From positions 620,001 to 684,000 of the forward strand of contig OY970206.1 of NCBI GenBank assembly GCA_963708425.1: a DNA stretch of 64,000 bases, in the 5' to 3' direction. Source of the stretch: JACMNW01 sp963708425. GTDB taxonomy: Bacteria > Pseudomonadota > Alphaproteobacteria > Rhodobacterales > Rhodobacteraceae. The notes under the pieces were generated by a model, which did not search any database, was not told where the DNA came from, and saw only the letters and a program-made list of their open reading frames with translations. Shown piece by piece: positions 25,409 to 33,690 of the stretch (within the stretch, counting starts at the first letter, position 1; each line of letters opens with the position of its first letter). A program made the translations under genes and the position numbers.

Positions 25409-26311
25409 TTAGGCCTTTGCCAAAGGATCAGCCACGTAACGCCGCCAGTTATGGTCTTCTTTAAAGCCAAGTACCCGCCTGATCTTGGCGTTTGACAGCA
25501 AGCTCTCATGCGGCCCAACCGCGCGCGACAGCGGTACATTAGGAAAGAATTTCGCCAGCAACTCCTCATTCGGCTGGCACACCGAATTGGTATCATTGCA
25601 GGCGTTGAAAATCTGAAACCCCAACCCCTCGGCCTTCAGGCACAGATCGACAATCTGCCCCAGATCGCGCGCATCAATATAGCTGAACGCAATCCGCCGC
25701 CGCGAACCGGGGTCCGCGAAAAAGCCGGGGAAGCGGTCATATTCATGCGGCTCGATGACATTGCCAATCCGCAGCGCATAAATCTCCGCCCCCGATCGCC
25801 GCTGAAACGCCCGCGCGGTTTTCTCGTTCAGCACCTTTGACAGACCATAGCTGTCCATCGGATCAACATCGTAATCCTCGTCCAGCGGCAACACCTTCGG
25901 ATCGACCTGACCATCCGAAAAACACACGCCATAGGTCGTCTCGGAACTCGCAACTACAATCTTGCGGATCCCTAACTTCACCGCCGCCTCGACCACATTA
26001 TAGGTGCCCATCGTGTTCACCCGGAACGTCTCATTGTCCGGCACGATCAATATCCGCGGCACGGCGGCAAAATGCACCACCGCATCAAACTTCGGCACCC
26101 CCGACCCTGCCTCCATCTCGGCAAATCCGGCATAGGACGTCATTGCATTGAATATCTGCCCGCTATCGGTGATATCAGCGATCAGGTTCTCCACCCCCGG
26201 CACGTCCAGCGCCACCAGATCCACGTTCAACACCCGGTGCCCCTGCGCCAGCAAATACGCCACCACATGCCGCCCCGCCTTGCCTGCCCCGCCTGTGAAT
26301 AAGACCCGCAT
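25409..26311 (-). CDS. NAD-dependent epimerase/dehydratase (extended short-chain dehydrogenase)
   Basis: This 300-residue Rossmann-fold enzyme has the nucleotide-binding motif LFTGGAGKAGRHV at the N terminus, FAAVPRI after the fourth strand, and the catalytic YxxxK as DSYGLSKVLNE, with an upstream SSETTYG. The overall pattern resembles sugar-nucleotide epimerases; the substrate is not identifiable. ATG 26311 (MRVLFTGG) was chosen. It converges with the upstream GST gene, 7 bp between stops. Confidence 0.88.
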   Translation of the reverse strand: MRVLFTGGAGKAGRHVVAYLLAQGHRVLNVDLVALDVPGVENLIADITDSGQIFNAMTSYAGFAEMEAGSGVPKFDAVVHFAAVPRILIVPDNETFRVNTMGTYNVVEAAVKLGIRKIVVASSETTYGVCFSDGQVDPKVLPLDEDYDVDPMDSYGLSKVLNEKTARAFQRRSGAEIYALRIGNVIEPHEYDRFPGFFADPGSRRRIAFSYIDARDLGQIVDLCLKAEGLGFQIFNACNDTNSVCQPNEELLAKFFPNVPLSRAVGPHESLLSNAKIRRVLGFKEDHNWRRYVADPLAKA

Positions 26312-26443
26312 ATCGCACCTCCCCAAATGTCACCCCTTCGCACATAATCCCCACATGCCAATTCGGCAACACCCCTACATCTTGCGCCTCCCCCCTCAAC
26401 AATGCTCTAATCCCAGCGCTACCTGACCCAACAAGAGGCATCC

Positions 26444-28399
26444 ATGGCCGAAGACCTGCTTTCTAGCCCCAATGATACCTACGACGCCTCGTCCATCGAG
26501 GTGCTGGAACCGCTGGAGGCCGTTCGCCTCCGCCCCGGCATGTATATCGGCGGCATTGATGAACGCGCCTACCACCACCTCGCCGCCGAGATCATCGACA
26601 ACTCGATGGACGAAGCCGTCGCAGGCCACGCCAACCGGATCGAGGTGGAACTGCACGCCGACGGCTCTCTCACCGTGCGCGACAATGGCCGTGGCATCCC
26701 GGTCGATCCGCACCCCAAATTCCCCGACAAATCCGCCCTCGAAGTCATCCTCTGCACCCTCCATTCGGGCGGCAAATTCAACGGCAAATCCTATGAGACC
26801 TCGGGCGGCCTGCACGGCGTCGGCTCCTCGGTCGTCAACGCCCTGTCGGATCATCTGTACGTCGAAGTCGCCCGCAACAAGGAACTCTACGCCCAATCCT
26901 TCTCGCGCGGCAAACCCCTTGGCCCCATCGCCAAAATCGGCGCCGCCCCCAACCGTCGCGGCACCGCCTTCACCTTCCACCCCGACCCCGAGATTTTCGG
27001 CTCCCACCACTTCCGCCCGTCCCGCCTGCTACGCATGGTCCGCTCCAAGGCCTACCTGTTCTCAGGCGTCGAGATTCGCTGGAAATCCGCCATCCCCGAC
27101 GGCGACACGCCGATGGAGGCCAGCTTCCACTTCCCCGGCGGCCTCGCCGATTACCTGTCCGACACGCTGGATAAAACCACCACCTACGCCGACCGCCCCT
27201 TCGCCGGCAAAGTCTCGTTCCAGGAAAAATTCCAAGTCCCCGGCTCGGTCGAATGGGCGATCAACTGGTCCCCGGTGCGCGACGGCTTTCTGCAATCCTA
27301 TTGCAACACCGTTCCCACCCCCGAGGGCGGCACCCACGAATTCGGCTTCTGGTCCGCCATCCTGAAAGGCCTCCGCGCTTACGGTGAACTCACCAAAAAC
27401 CGCAAAGCCGAACTCATCACCCGCGATGATATGCTGACCGGCGGCTGCGCGCTAATATCGGTCTTTATCCGTGAGCCGCAATTCGTCGGCCAAACCAAAG
27501 ACCGCTTGGCAACCGAAGAAGCCACCCGTTACGTCGAAAACGCCGTGCGCGACCATTTCGACAATTGGCTGGCCAACGATACCAAATCCGCCGGCGCGAT
27601 TATGGATTTTCTGGTTCTGCGCGCCGAAGAACGCCTGAAGCGCAAACAGGAAAAAGAAACCCAACGCAAAACCGCAACCAAAAAACTGCGCCTGCCCGGT
27701 AAACTGACCGATTGCTCCAGTAAAACCCGCGAAGGCACCGAATTGTTCATCGTCGAAGGTGACAGTGCAGGCGGTTCCGCCAAAGGCGCGCGCTCCCGTG
27801 AAACCCAAGCCCTGCTGCCGCTAAAAGGAAAAATCCTCAACGTCCTTGGGGCTGCGTCATCCAAACTCAACGACAATTCCGAGATTCGCGATATATGTGA
27901 GGCGCTCGGCGTCCAAATGGGCACCCGCTTCAAAGTCGACGATCTGCGCTACGAAAAGATCATCATCATGACTGACGCCGACGTTGACGGCGCGCATATC
28001 GCGTCGCTGCTGATGACCTTCTTCTTCACCCAAATGCGCCCGCTGATCGACAAAGGCCACCTCTTTCTCGCCTGCCCCCCCCTCTACCGCCTGACCCAAG
28101 GCGCCGAACGCCTCTACGTCGCCGACGATGCCGAGAAAGAGCTTTGGCTGGCAAAAGGTCTGGGCGGCAAAGGTAAAATCGACGTGCAACGGTTCAAGGG
28201 TCTGGGCGAGATGGACGCGAAAGACCTGAAAGACACCACAATGAACCCCGCAACGCGGAAGCTGATCCGGGTTTCGATTGACGAGGACGCGCCGGGAGAA
28301 ACCGGCGATCTGGTGGAGCGTCTGATGGGCAAGAAGCCGGAACTGCGGTATCAGTACATTCAGGAAAACGCGCGGTTTGTGGAGGAGTTGGATGTTTGA
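26444..28399 (+). CDS. parE: DNA topoisomerase IV subunit B
   Basis: This 651-residue type II topoisomerase ATPase subunit acts with ParC to separate daughter chromosomes. The GHKL ATP site is visible as EIIDNSMDEAVAGHANRIE and VRDNGRGIPVDPHP. The TOPRIM domain has FIVEGDSAGGSAKGARSRETQALLPLKGKILNV and IIMTDADVDGAHIASLLMTFFF. The C-terminal QRFKGLGEMDAKDLKDTTM is also conserved. The length and the lack of a long insert favour ParE over GyrB. RBS AGAGG precedes ATG 26444. Confidence 0.95.
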   Translation: MAEDLLSSPNDTYDASSIEVLEPLEAVRLRPGMYIGGIDERAYHHLAAEIIDNSMDEAVAGHANRIEVELHADGSLTVRDNGRGIPVDPHPKFPDKSALEVILCTLHSGGKFNGKSYETSGGLHGVGSSVVNALSDHLYVEVARNKELYAQSFSRGKPLGPIAKIGAAPNRRGTAFTFHPDPEIFGSHHFRPSRLLRMVRSKAYLFSGVEIRWKSAIPDGDTPMEASFHFPGGLADYLSDTLDKTTTYADRPFAGKVSFQEKFQVPGSVEWAINWSPVRDGFLQSYCNTVPTPEGGTHEFGFWSAILKGLRAYGELTKNRKAELITRDDMLTGGCALISVFIREPQFVGQTKDRLATEEATRYVENAVRDHFDNWLANDTKSAGAIMDFLVLRAEERLKRKQEKETQRKTATKKLRLPGKLTDCSSKTREGTELFIVEGDSAGGSAKGARSRETQALLPLKGKILNVLGAASSKLNDNSEIRDICEALGVQMGTRFKVDDLRYEKIIIMTDADVDGAHIASLLMTFFFTQMRPLIDKGHLFLACPPLYRLTQGAERLYVADDAEKELWLAKGLGGKGKIDVQRFKGLGEMDAKDLKDTTMNPATRKLIRVSIDEDAPGETGDLVERLMGKKPELRYQYIQENARFVEELDV

Positions 28400-28420
28400 G
28401 GCGCTCGTCCGAAGTGCCAA

Positions 28421-29188
28421 ATGCAGAAAGTAATTCAAAACCTGCGTAAAGCACTACAATCATTGGAGAACCCGCTCTATTTGAGCAAACGTTTTCCATG
28501 GCTCTACTGGAAAATCTACGACTTCAAATGGTCGAACTATGTTTGGCTTCTTGATAACACCTTGGCTCGTTTTTCCCCAGCAGCGTCTGCTGCAGGATAC
28601 CTTATTTATCTAAATGACTTCTTGGTTAAAGAGTTTGGGTTCGAATTCGTTACTAGAGGCGGAGGCTCCGCGTTTGGTTTGGACATCCGCGTTAAACTTG
28701 CAATGATCTATTTTGGTCTCATATTCGTTGCAATAGGAAGAGTAATTTACTTGGCTCGCAGGCCAAATGTAATCCGGTTTGGACCGACTTTATCTGAGTG
28801 GGTTGCATTTGGTCTTCAAAATTTTGTTTTCTCAGATTATTTAAACATGCACGGCGAAATACAAAACGGCCATCGAACCTTGTATGGTAAGTACTACACA
28901 GACGATTGGGACGCATTCCAAGGTGACGCAGTGTGGGAGCAAAGTGGCCGAAGTGATGGAATGGACACAATTCAAAAGAGGAACAGTAGAGAGCACGTTG
29001 GATTTGCTCAGGCGAAGCAAAGGCACGAGGATCTTCTTCGTTCAATCTTGATTGATCGCTACCATGAGCGCGCGGCCAGCAAAAAAGTATCTCTGTTCTT
29101 TTCAGTTCTTCTTTCTGGCTTTGGCAGTATCCTTTTCTTGATCCCAAGCCTCGATCTGTTTTTCTCCATCTTGCTCACTTTTATTTAA
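28421..29188 (+). CDS. AT-rich orphan membrane protein, unknown function
   Basis: This 255-residue ORF shows no domain I recognise. Hydrophobic stretches lie near residues 57-72 (AASAAGYLIYLNDFLV), 91-110 (KLAMIYFGLIFVAIGRVIYL) and 224-254 (VSLFFSVLLSGFGSILFLIPSLDLFFSILL). The middle is hydrophilic with a KYYTDDWDAFQGDAVWEQSGRSDGMD stretch. Its base composition is visibly more AT-rich than every neighbour, and codons such as TTA, ATA, AGA and TTT are common, which suggests recent acquisition. It follows parE by 21 bp on the same strand without an obvious promoter of its own. Confidence 0.7.
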   Translation: MQKVIQNLRKALQSLENPLYLSKRFPWLYWKIYDFKWSNYVWLLDNTLARFSPAASAAGYLIYLNDFLVKEFGFEFVTRGGGSAFGLDIRVKLAMIYFGLIFVAIGRVIYLARRPNVIRFGPTLSEWVAFGLQNFVFSDYLNMHGEIQNGHRTLYGKYYTDDWDAFQGDAVWEQSGRSDGMDTIQKRNSREHVGFAQAKQRHEDLLRSILIDRYHERAASKKVSLFFSVLLSGFGSILFLIPSLDLFFSILLTFI

Positions 29189-29539
29189 CCAGTAGCGCAC
29201 CGCCCACCCCATCTCCCAAAAATCAGTGCGCAATAAATGCGCACCCTTCGCCTCACCACCTTCCCGGACCGATCTGGAAACTCTCCAGTGGAGAGTTTCT
29301 CGGTCCGTTGCCTGAAGGCGAAACGCCGTAGGGCAAGGGCACATCAGCAGTCCGAACGCCGGGCCAAATCAGGCCGCGTCTGTCTGGGCGGGTGCGGAAC
29401 GCGCCTGCCGGGGGCAGGCAGGCGCGGCCTGATTTGATTGAAATCAAATCCGGCAAAGGAACGGGTCACCACTTCACCCCCAACCCGATAACCATATCGT
29501 GATCCCGCCCGCCGCCGCCACTCCGCTATCCTTCCCCCC
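29189..29539. repeat. Hairpin-rich non-coding region
   Basis: No credible ORF occupies these 351 bp. Four inverted repeats do: GTGCGCA/TGCGCAC (29226-29244); a long one in which CGGACCGA (29265-29272) and AAACTCTCC (29278-29286) pair with GGAGAGTTT (29290-29298) and TCGGTCCG (29300-29307); AAATCAGGCCGCG (29366-29378) with CGCGGCCTGATTT (29423-29435); and the palindrome GATTTGATTGAAATCAAATC (29431-29450). It lies directly after the AT-rich orphan gene and may be a degenerate mobile-element end, a structured RNA or an extended terminator array. Confidence 0.65.
29434..29447. promoter_or_regulatory. FNR-consensus palindrome upstream of the DUF1194 gene
   Basis: TTGAT-TGAA-ATCAA matches TTGAT-N4-ATCAA exactly. 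It is embedded in a longer 20-bp palindrome within a hairpin-rich stretch, so it may be coincidental. Its centre is ~99 bp before the DUF1194 gene start. Confidence 0.35.
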
Positions 29540-30220
29540 ATGCGCTACGCCCTGCCCTTCCTGCTGCTAACTGCCCCCCTGCACGCGCAGGAGGTGGACC
29601 TTGAACTTGTCCTGCTCGCCGACGCCTCTGGCTCCATCACGCAAGACGAGATTGATTTCCAGCGCATGGGCTATGCCGCCGCCATCACCGACGCGGCCGT
29701 GCTGAACGCGATCAAAAGCCAACTGACCGGGGCCATCGCCGTTACCTACGTCGAATGGGCCGCCAATCAGGTGACGGTGGTCGGCTGGACGATCATCGAC
29801 AGCGACGCCGCCGCCCTGACCTTTGCCGAAAACCTGCTGGACCCGCCGCGCTTGGCCTATGGCCGCAACGCCATCGGCGACGCGTTGATCGAAGGCAAGC
29901 GCCTGATCGATGCCAACACCATCACCGGCCTGCGCCGCGTCATCGACTTTTCCGGCGACAGCATCGGCAACTTCAGCGGCGCAAGCATCGCCGAAGGCCG
30001 CGCCGAAGCACTGGCCGCCAACATCACCATCAACGGCCTGCCGATCCTGAAAGACGCAACCGACAGCACGTTGGCAGACACCTACACCGACCAAATCATC
30101 GGCGGCCCCGGTGCCTTCGTGGTACCGGCCGAGACGCGCGACGGCTTTACCGAAGCCGTCCGTCGCAAGCTGATACTGGAGATTGCAGGCGAAATGCCAG
30201 TGCAGGTGGCGGCGGATTAA
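29540..30220 (+). CDS. Secreted DUF1194 (von Willebrand A-like) protein
   Basis: This 226-residue protein has a cleavable signal peptide (MRYALPFLLLTAPLHAQ). The mature domain resembles vWA with a DASGS metal-site motif (LVLLADASGSITQDEIDFQR) and a later RRVIDFSGDSIGN strand. It matches DUF1194, common in Rhodobacterales and of unknown function; a periplasmic, metal-dependent protein-binding role is inferred from the fold. It is followed 63 bp later by an unknown membrane protein gene on the same strand. Confidence 0.88.
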   Translation: MRYALPFLLLTAPLHAQEVDLELVLLADASGSITQDEIDFQRMGYAAAITDAAVLNAIKSQLTGAIAVTYVEWAANQVTVVGWTIIDSDAAALTFAENLLDPPRLAYGRNAIGDALIEGKRLIDANTITGLRRVIDFSGDSIGNFSGASIAEGRAEALAANITINGLPILKDATDSTLADTYTDQIIGGPGAFVVPAETRDGFTEAVRRKLILEIAGEMPVQVAAD

Positions 30221-30283
30221 GCCCCCCTTCCCCAAAACGCCCATTCATGCCAGCCTGCGCCAAACAACCGGGCCTCGCCGCGC

Positions 30284-31066
30284 ATGACCTTTCTGCTCGA
30301 CAACCAGATCGCCGTCATTCTGACCTGCTTTGTTGCAGGCAGCGTTATCGCGTCGGTGATTTACCGCACCGCAAAAGGCAGCCTGTCGTGGAAAATCGCC
30401 GATTTCGTCTGGGTGGCACTGGGGGGCCTTGGTGCAGTAACCGCCCTGCTGGCGGGCAGTTATCAGGATGAACGCGGGCGGGTGGATCGGCAGATCGACA
30501 TCTCCTACGCCACCTCGAAAAACTTCGACGCCAACGCAGGCCGCTTTCGGCTGCTGCATTGCGAAAAAGACCGGCAAGGCGTGCCCTACCGTACCGCCGT
30601 CCTTGCCCTGTGTGACAAGGTGGAATTCCTGTCCGCCTCTGCCGCGATCAACCGCGATCTGCCGCTGTTTCTGGATGTGGCACAGACCCGCACGCCGCTG
30701 TCATCGCTGGGTTGGCTGGTCGGTGATGACAAACAGATTGCCGCCGAAACCGGCATGACCACCAATCAGATGATCGCCCAGGTGGAACAGTTTGATGCGG
30801 TGGAATTGCTGACTTTCGCCGCGACAGATGACACGACCCGCGCGGCCGTGGCCACTCTGAAAGCCTCGCCGCATGCCGAAATTGCCGCCGAATATCAAGT
30901 GCTCGCCACCACCTATGACGACCTGATCGATCAGCTGGGCCGCGTCAAAACCGAATGGGATTATCTCGAGGCCAACTCGCTGGTGCTGCACCTGCAAGTG
31001 CTGGCTCTGTGCATGATCGCCTTTGCAGCGCCGTTCCGGCTTGGCAAATCACTGAACGATATCTAG
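30284..31066 (+). CDS. Unknown membrane protein
   Basis: This 260-residue protein has two N-terminal membrane helices (about residues 8-27 and 38-60), a hydrophilic region of ~170 residues with a coiled-coil-like end (AAEYQVLATTYDDLIDQLGRVKTEWDYLEANSLVLHLQV), and a C-terminal helix (VLALCMIAFAAPFRLGKSL). I do not recognise a family. The topology resembles small sensor or scaffold membrane proteins, but no function can be assigned. It probably shares a transcript with the DUF1194 gene. Confidence 0.7.
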   Translation: MTFLLDNQIAVILTCFVAGSVIASVIYRTAKGSLSWKIADFVWVALGGLGAVTALLAGSYQDERGRVDRQIDISYATSKNFDANAGRFRLLHCEKDRQGVPYRTAVLALCDKVEFLSASAAINRDLPLFLDVAQTRTPLSSLGWLVGDDKQIAAETGMTTNQMIAQVEQFDAVELLTFAATDDTTRAAVATLKASPHAEIAAEYQVLATTYDDLIDQLGRVKTEWDYLEANSLVLHLQVLALCMIAFAAPFRLGKSLNDI

Positions 31067-31074
31067 CGGCGTGA

Positions 31075-31153
31075 TACCGCGTTACCGAAAGGTTAATGAA
31101 AAACACGATATTGTTTTATATCAATACGTTACGCCGCGTAACACGCGTGTTAC
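31075..31153. repeat. Cluster of GTTAC/GTAAC palindromes between convergent genes
   Basis: This short AT-rich stretch contains CCGCGTTACC, TATTG-TTTTATAT-CAATA (31109-31126), the 7-1-7 palindrome GTTACGC-C-GCGTAAC (31128-31142) and the overlapping perfect 16-bp palindrome GTAACACGCGTGTTAC (31138-31153). No T-run typical of a terminator is present. It lies between the ends of the unknown membrane-protein gene and the cytochrome c gene. Confidence 0.7.
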
Positions 31154-31159
31154 CACGGC

Positions 31160-31570
31160 CTATTTCTGCAAGGTTTTCAGATATTCCGCAATCTGAACCA
31201 GCCTGATCGGCGTCGGCGTTTCAATTCCATCCCCCCCATCATAAGGCACCAATTCGCCGTCCAAAAGCGGGCCGAAATCCGGCATCACATCCTGCCCCTT
31301 CTTGCCCGCATACCCCCAGATTTGCGCCATCACCCGCGTTGTCGGAAAGTCGCCGCCATTCTTCGCCGAAAGCGTGGTCAAATCAGCAGGCTTCGCCGCC
31401 AATTCCTTGGCCAGCTCGCCGTCTCCTTTTCCAGCCGATCCATGGCAAGCCGAACAATAGGCCGCATAATCCTGCGCCCCCATCGCTGGCACCTCTTTCG
31501 ATTGCGGCAAACAGCCCGAAACCCCCAGCAAAGCAATCAGCAGCAGCGGCAGTCTGGAAATAGTTTGCAT
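31160..31570 (-). CDS. Monoheme c-type cytochrome lipoprotein
   Basis: This 136-residue protein has a lipobox signal (LLLIALLGVSGCLPQS), so it should be anchored in a membrane facing the periplasm. The heme-binding motif CSACHG follows at about residues 40-45, and the distal methionine is probably in GQDVMPDFGPLL. It is a class I cytochrome c-like domain of the cbb3/alcohol-dehydrogenase type; its redox partners are unknown. The second of two adjacent ATGs (31570) has the better-placed GGAGG. It follows lolD on the same strand. Confidence 0.88.
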   Translation of the reverse strand: MQTISRLPLLLIALLGVSGCLPQSKEVPAMGAQDYAAYCSACHGSAGKGDGELAKELAAKPADLTTLSAKNGGDFPTTRVMAQIWGYAGKKGQDVMPDFGPLLDGELVPYDGGDGIETPTPIRLVQIAEYLKTLQK

Positions 31571-31623
31571 CATAGCCTCCGTCGTTTCCCCACGAAAACC
31601 ACGCCCGCCCCCGCAATGCAAGC

Positions 31624-32301
31624 TCAGACGACCCGCCCCGCCGAAAGCCGAACAATCCGGTCCATCCGACCCGCCAATTCCAGATTATGCGTCGCAATCA
31701 AAGCCGATAATCCGGTTTCCCGAACCAGTTCCATTAACACCCCGAAAACCTGATCCGACGTCCCCGGATCAAGATTTCCAGTCGGCTCATCCGCCAGCAA
31801 AAGCCGCGGATTGTTCGCCAACGCCCGACAAAACGCCACCCTCTGCTGCTCTCCCCCGGAAAGCGCCGCCGGCCGATGATCCGCCCGTTCCGCGATCCCG
31901 ACCCGCCCCAGCAAATCCATCGCCCGAGTCTTTGCCAAAGCCTGCGAAACCCCATTCGCGAGCTGAGGAAGAACGATATTTTCCAGCGCCGAAAACTCGG
32001 GCAGCAGGTGGTGGAATTGATAGATAAACCCCACCTCTTCGCGCCGAACATCTGTCCTTGCCCGGTCAGAAAGCCCCCCCATATCCTGCCCGCCCAGCCG
32101 AACCATCCCGGAATCCGCCGTATCCAGCAGCCCCGCTATATGAAGCAGCGTCGACTTCCCCGCCCCCGAAGGCGCCACCAAAGCCACCACTTCGCCCCGC
32201 TGAACGGAAACGGAAGCCCCGCGCAGAACCGTCACTTCCGACGGCTTGCCGCGATTGTAGGCCTTCTCGATCGCGGTCATTTCCAACATCGGCTCACTCA
32301 T
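31624..32301 (-). CDS. lolD: Lipoprotein-releasing ABC transporter ATP-binding protein
   Basis: This 225-residue ABC ATPase powers release of lipoproteins from the inner membrane to LolA. Walker A is APSGAGKSTLLHIAGLLD, the Q-loop region contains FIYQFHHLLPEFSALEN, the signature is LSGGEQQRVAFCRAL and Walker B is LLLADEPTGNLD. This is the MacB/LolD subgroup. Its start at 32301 overlaps the end of lolC by 8 bp. Confidence 0.95.
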   Translation of the reverse strand: MSEPMLEMTAIEKAYNRGKPSEVTVLRGASVSVQRGEVVALVAPSGAGKSTLLHIAGLLDTADSGMVRLGGQDMGGLSDRARTDVRREEVGFIYQFHHLLPEFSALENIVLPQLANGVSQALAKTRAMDLLGRVGIAERADHRPAALSGGEQQRVAFCRALANNPRLLLADEPTGNLDPGTSDQVFGVLMELVRETGLSALIATHNLELAGRMDRIVRLSAGRVV

Positions 32302-33580
32302 ATCGCAGCGCCTCAACCGGGTTCATACGAGCTGCCCGCCGCGCCGGAAACAGCGTCACGATGAACGACAGTCCTAAGGAAAGCGATATCGCCGACAAAA
32401 CATCACCCCACTGAAGCTTCGCCGGCAGGGCATAGATACCACGAATGGACGGATCCCAAACCCCACCCCCAGAGACGTAGTTCACAAGCGAAAAGATGGT
32501 GTCGATATAGACCGCGAACAGGCAACCCAAGGCCACGCCAAGCACCGTTCCAATCAACCCGGTCGACGCGCCGCAAATGAAGAACACCCGCAGGATCGAT
32601 CCTTCCGTCAGGCCCATGGTGCGCAAAATTCCAATATCGCGGCCTTTGTTTTTGACCAACATGATCAGCCCGGAAATGATGTTCATTGCAGCGATCAGCA
32701 CGAGGATCGACAGGATGATGAACATGACGTTGTCTTCAATCTTCAGTGCCCGAAGAAACGTTCCAGCACTGTCGCGCCATGTCCAGATCAACGCATCTGG
32801 CCCGCCCGCCATCATGATTTGGCCCGCCAAATCATCCACTTCTTCCGGCGCCTCGACCATCACCTCGAATTCATCGACGAAGCCTTCGCGGTTGAAAAAG
32901 CTTTGCGCGTCGACCAGCGGCATATAAATTCGTGTTCGGTCAATATCATAGCGGCCTGCGGTGAAAACATAGACCACCTCGTAGGCATTCACTCGCGGGC
33001 TGATGCCGAACGCGGTTTTGGCCCCGTTGGGCGAGATGAGGCGCAGCCTGTCACCAACCGTAATCCCAAGTTCGCGCGCGATACCTGACCCGATGGCAAT
33101 GCCTTGATCAAAGCGGTTGATGTCGCCGTAGGCCTCGGCCCCGATACCCACGCGCGGAATGGTTTTCAGATCGGCGGCTGACATGCCGAACACTTCGGCC
33201 CCCAGATTTCGGTCCGCCCCCGCGGCCATCACCTGCCCTTTCACCACCGGTGCGGCACGGGTCACACCGGCAACGGCTATGAGGTTTTTCTCGATGCCGT
33301 CCGCTTGGGGAAAGCCGCTGATGGTCACACCGTCCGCGTTTTGCCGTGCCGTGGAATAGACGCTGATATGAGCATTTGCCCCAAGAATGGTATCAACAAA
33401 CTCCGCCCGAAACCCAGCCCGCACCGCCAGCGTCGCGATCAGCGCGAAGACGGCCAGCGTAATACCGACCAAGCTGATCCATGTCATAATCGACACGCCG
33501 CCTTCGGCACGTTTGGCGCGCAGATAGCGCCAGGCAATCATCCATTCAAAGCGCGAAAAGGGGGAGGTGCGGGTGGCCAT
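32294..33580 (-). CDS. lolC: Lipoprotein-releasing ABC transporter permease (LolC/LolE)
   Basis: This 428-residue permease has one N-terminal helix, a large periplasmic domain and three C-terminal helices, the FtsX-like layout. Family segments are EWMIAWRYLRAKRAEGGVSIMTWISLVGITLAV and IMLVKNKGRDIGILRTMGLTEGSILRVFFICGASTGLIGT. In alphaproteobacteria one LolC/E protein usually serves as the homodimeric permease with LolD. AAGGA lies six bases before the second ATG (33580), so that start is preferred over 33586. Confidence 0.94.
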   Translation of the reverse strand: MATRTSPFSRFEWMIAWRYLRAKRAEGGVSIMTWISLVGITLAVFALIATLAVRAGFRAEFVDTILGANAHISVYSTARQNADGVTISGFPQADGIEKNLIAVAGVTRAAPVVKGQVMAAGADRNLGAEVFGMSAADLKTIPRVGIGAEAYGDINRFDQGIAIGSGIARELGITVGDRLRLISPNGAKTAFGISPRVNAYEVVYVFTAGRYDIDRTRIYMPLVDAQSFFNREGFVDEFEVMVEAPEEVDDLAGQIMMAGGPDALIWTWRDSAGTFLRALKIEDNVMFIILSILVLIAAMNIISGLIMLVKNKGRDIGILRTMGLTEGSILRVFFICGASTGLIGTVLGVALGCLFAVYIDTIFSLVNYVSGGGVWDPSIRGIYALPAKLQWGDVLSAISLSLGLSFIVTLFPARRAARMNPVEALRYE

Positions 33581-33690
33581 GGTCATTCCTTGAAATCGCG
33601 CGGCTTCGTTTGCTCATGCATTTGTCGGGGGGTAGCCGATTGTTCGTTATTGATTCAAGAACAAACAGCCACGGGCCGCCGACCCCGGGC

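Noticed and set aside
29189..29539. Insertion sequence or transposase remnant after the AT-rich orphan
   Set aside because: Inverted repeats are present but no transposase fragment or target-site duplication was found, so it is reported only as a structured repeat region.
31109..31126. FNR site TTGTT-TTAT-ATCAA
   Set aside because: One mismatch to consensus and placed between two convergent gene ends, where it cannot serve a promoter.
33635..33660. LexA-like GTTC-N7-ATTC near lolC and proS
   Set aside because: One half-site is wrong and it lies downstream of proS, ahead of lolC, a gene not expected in the SOS regulon.
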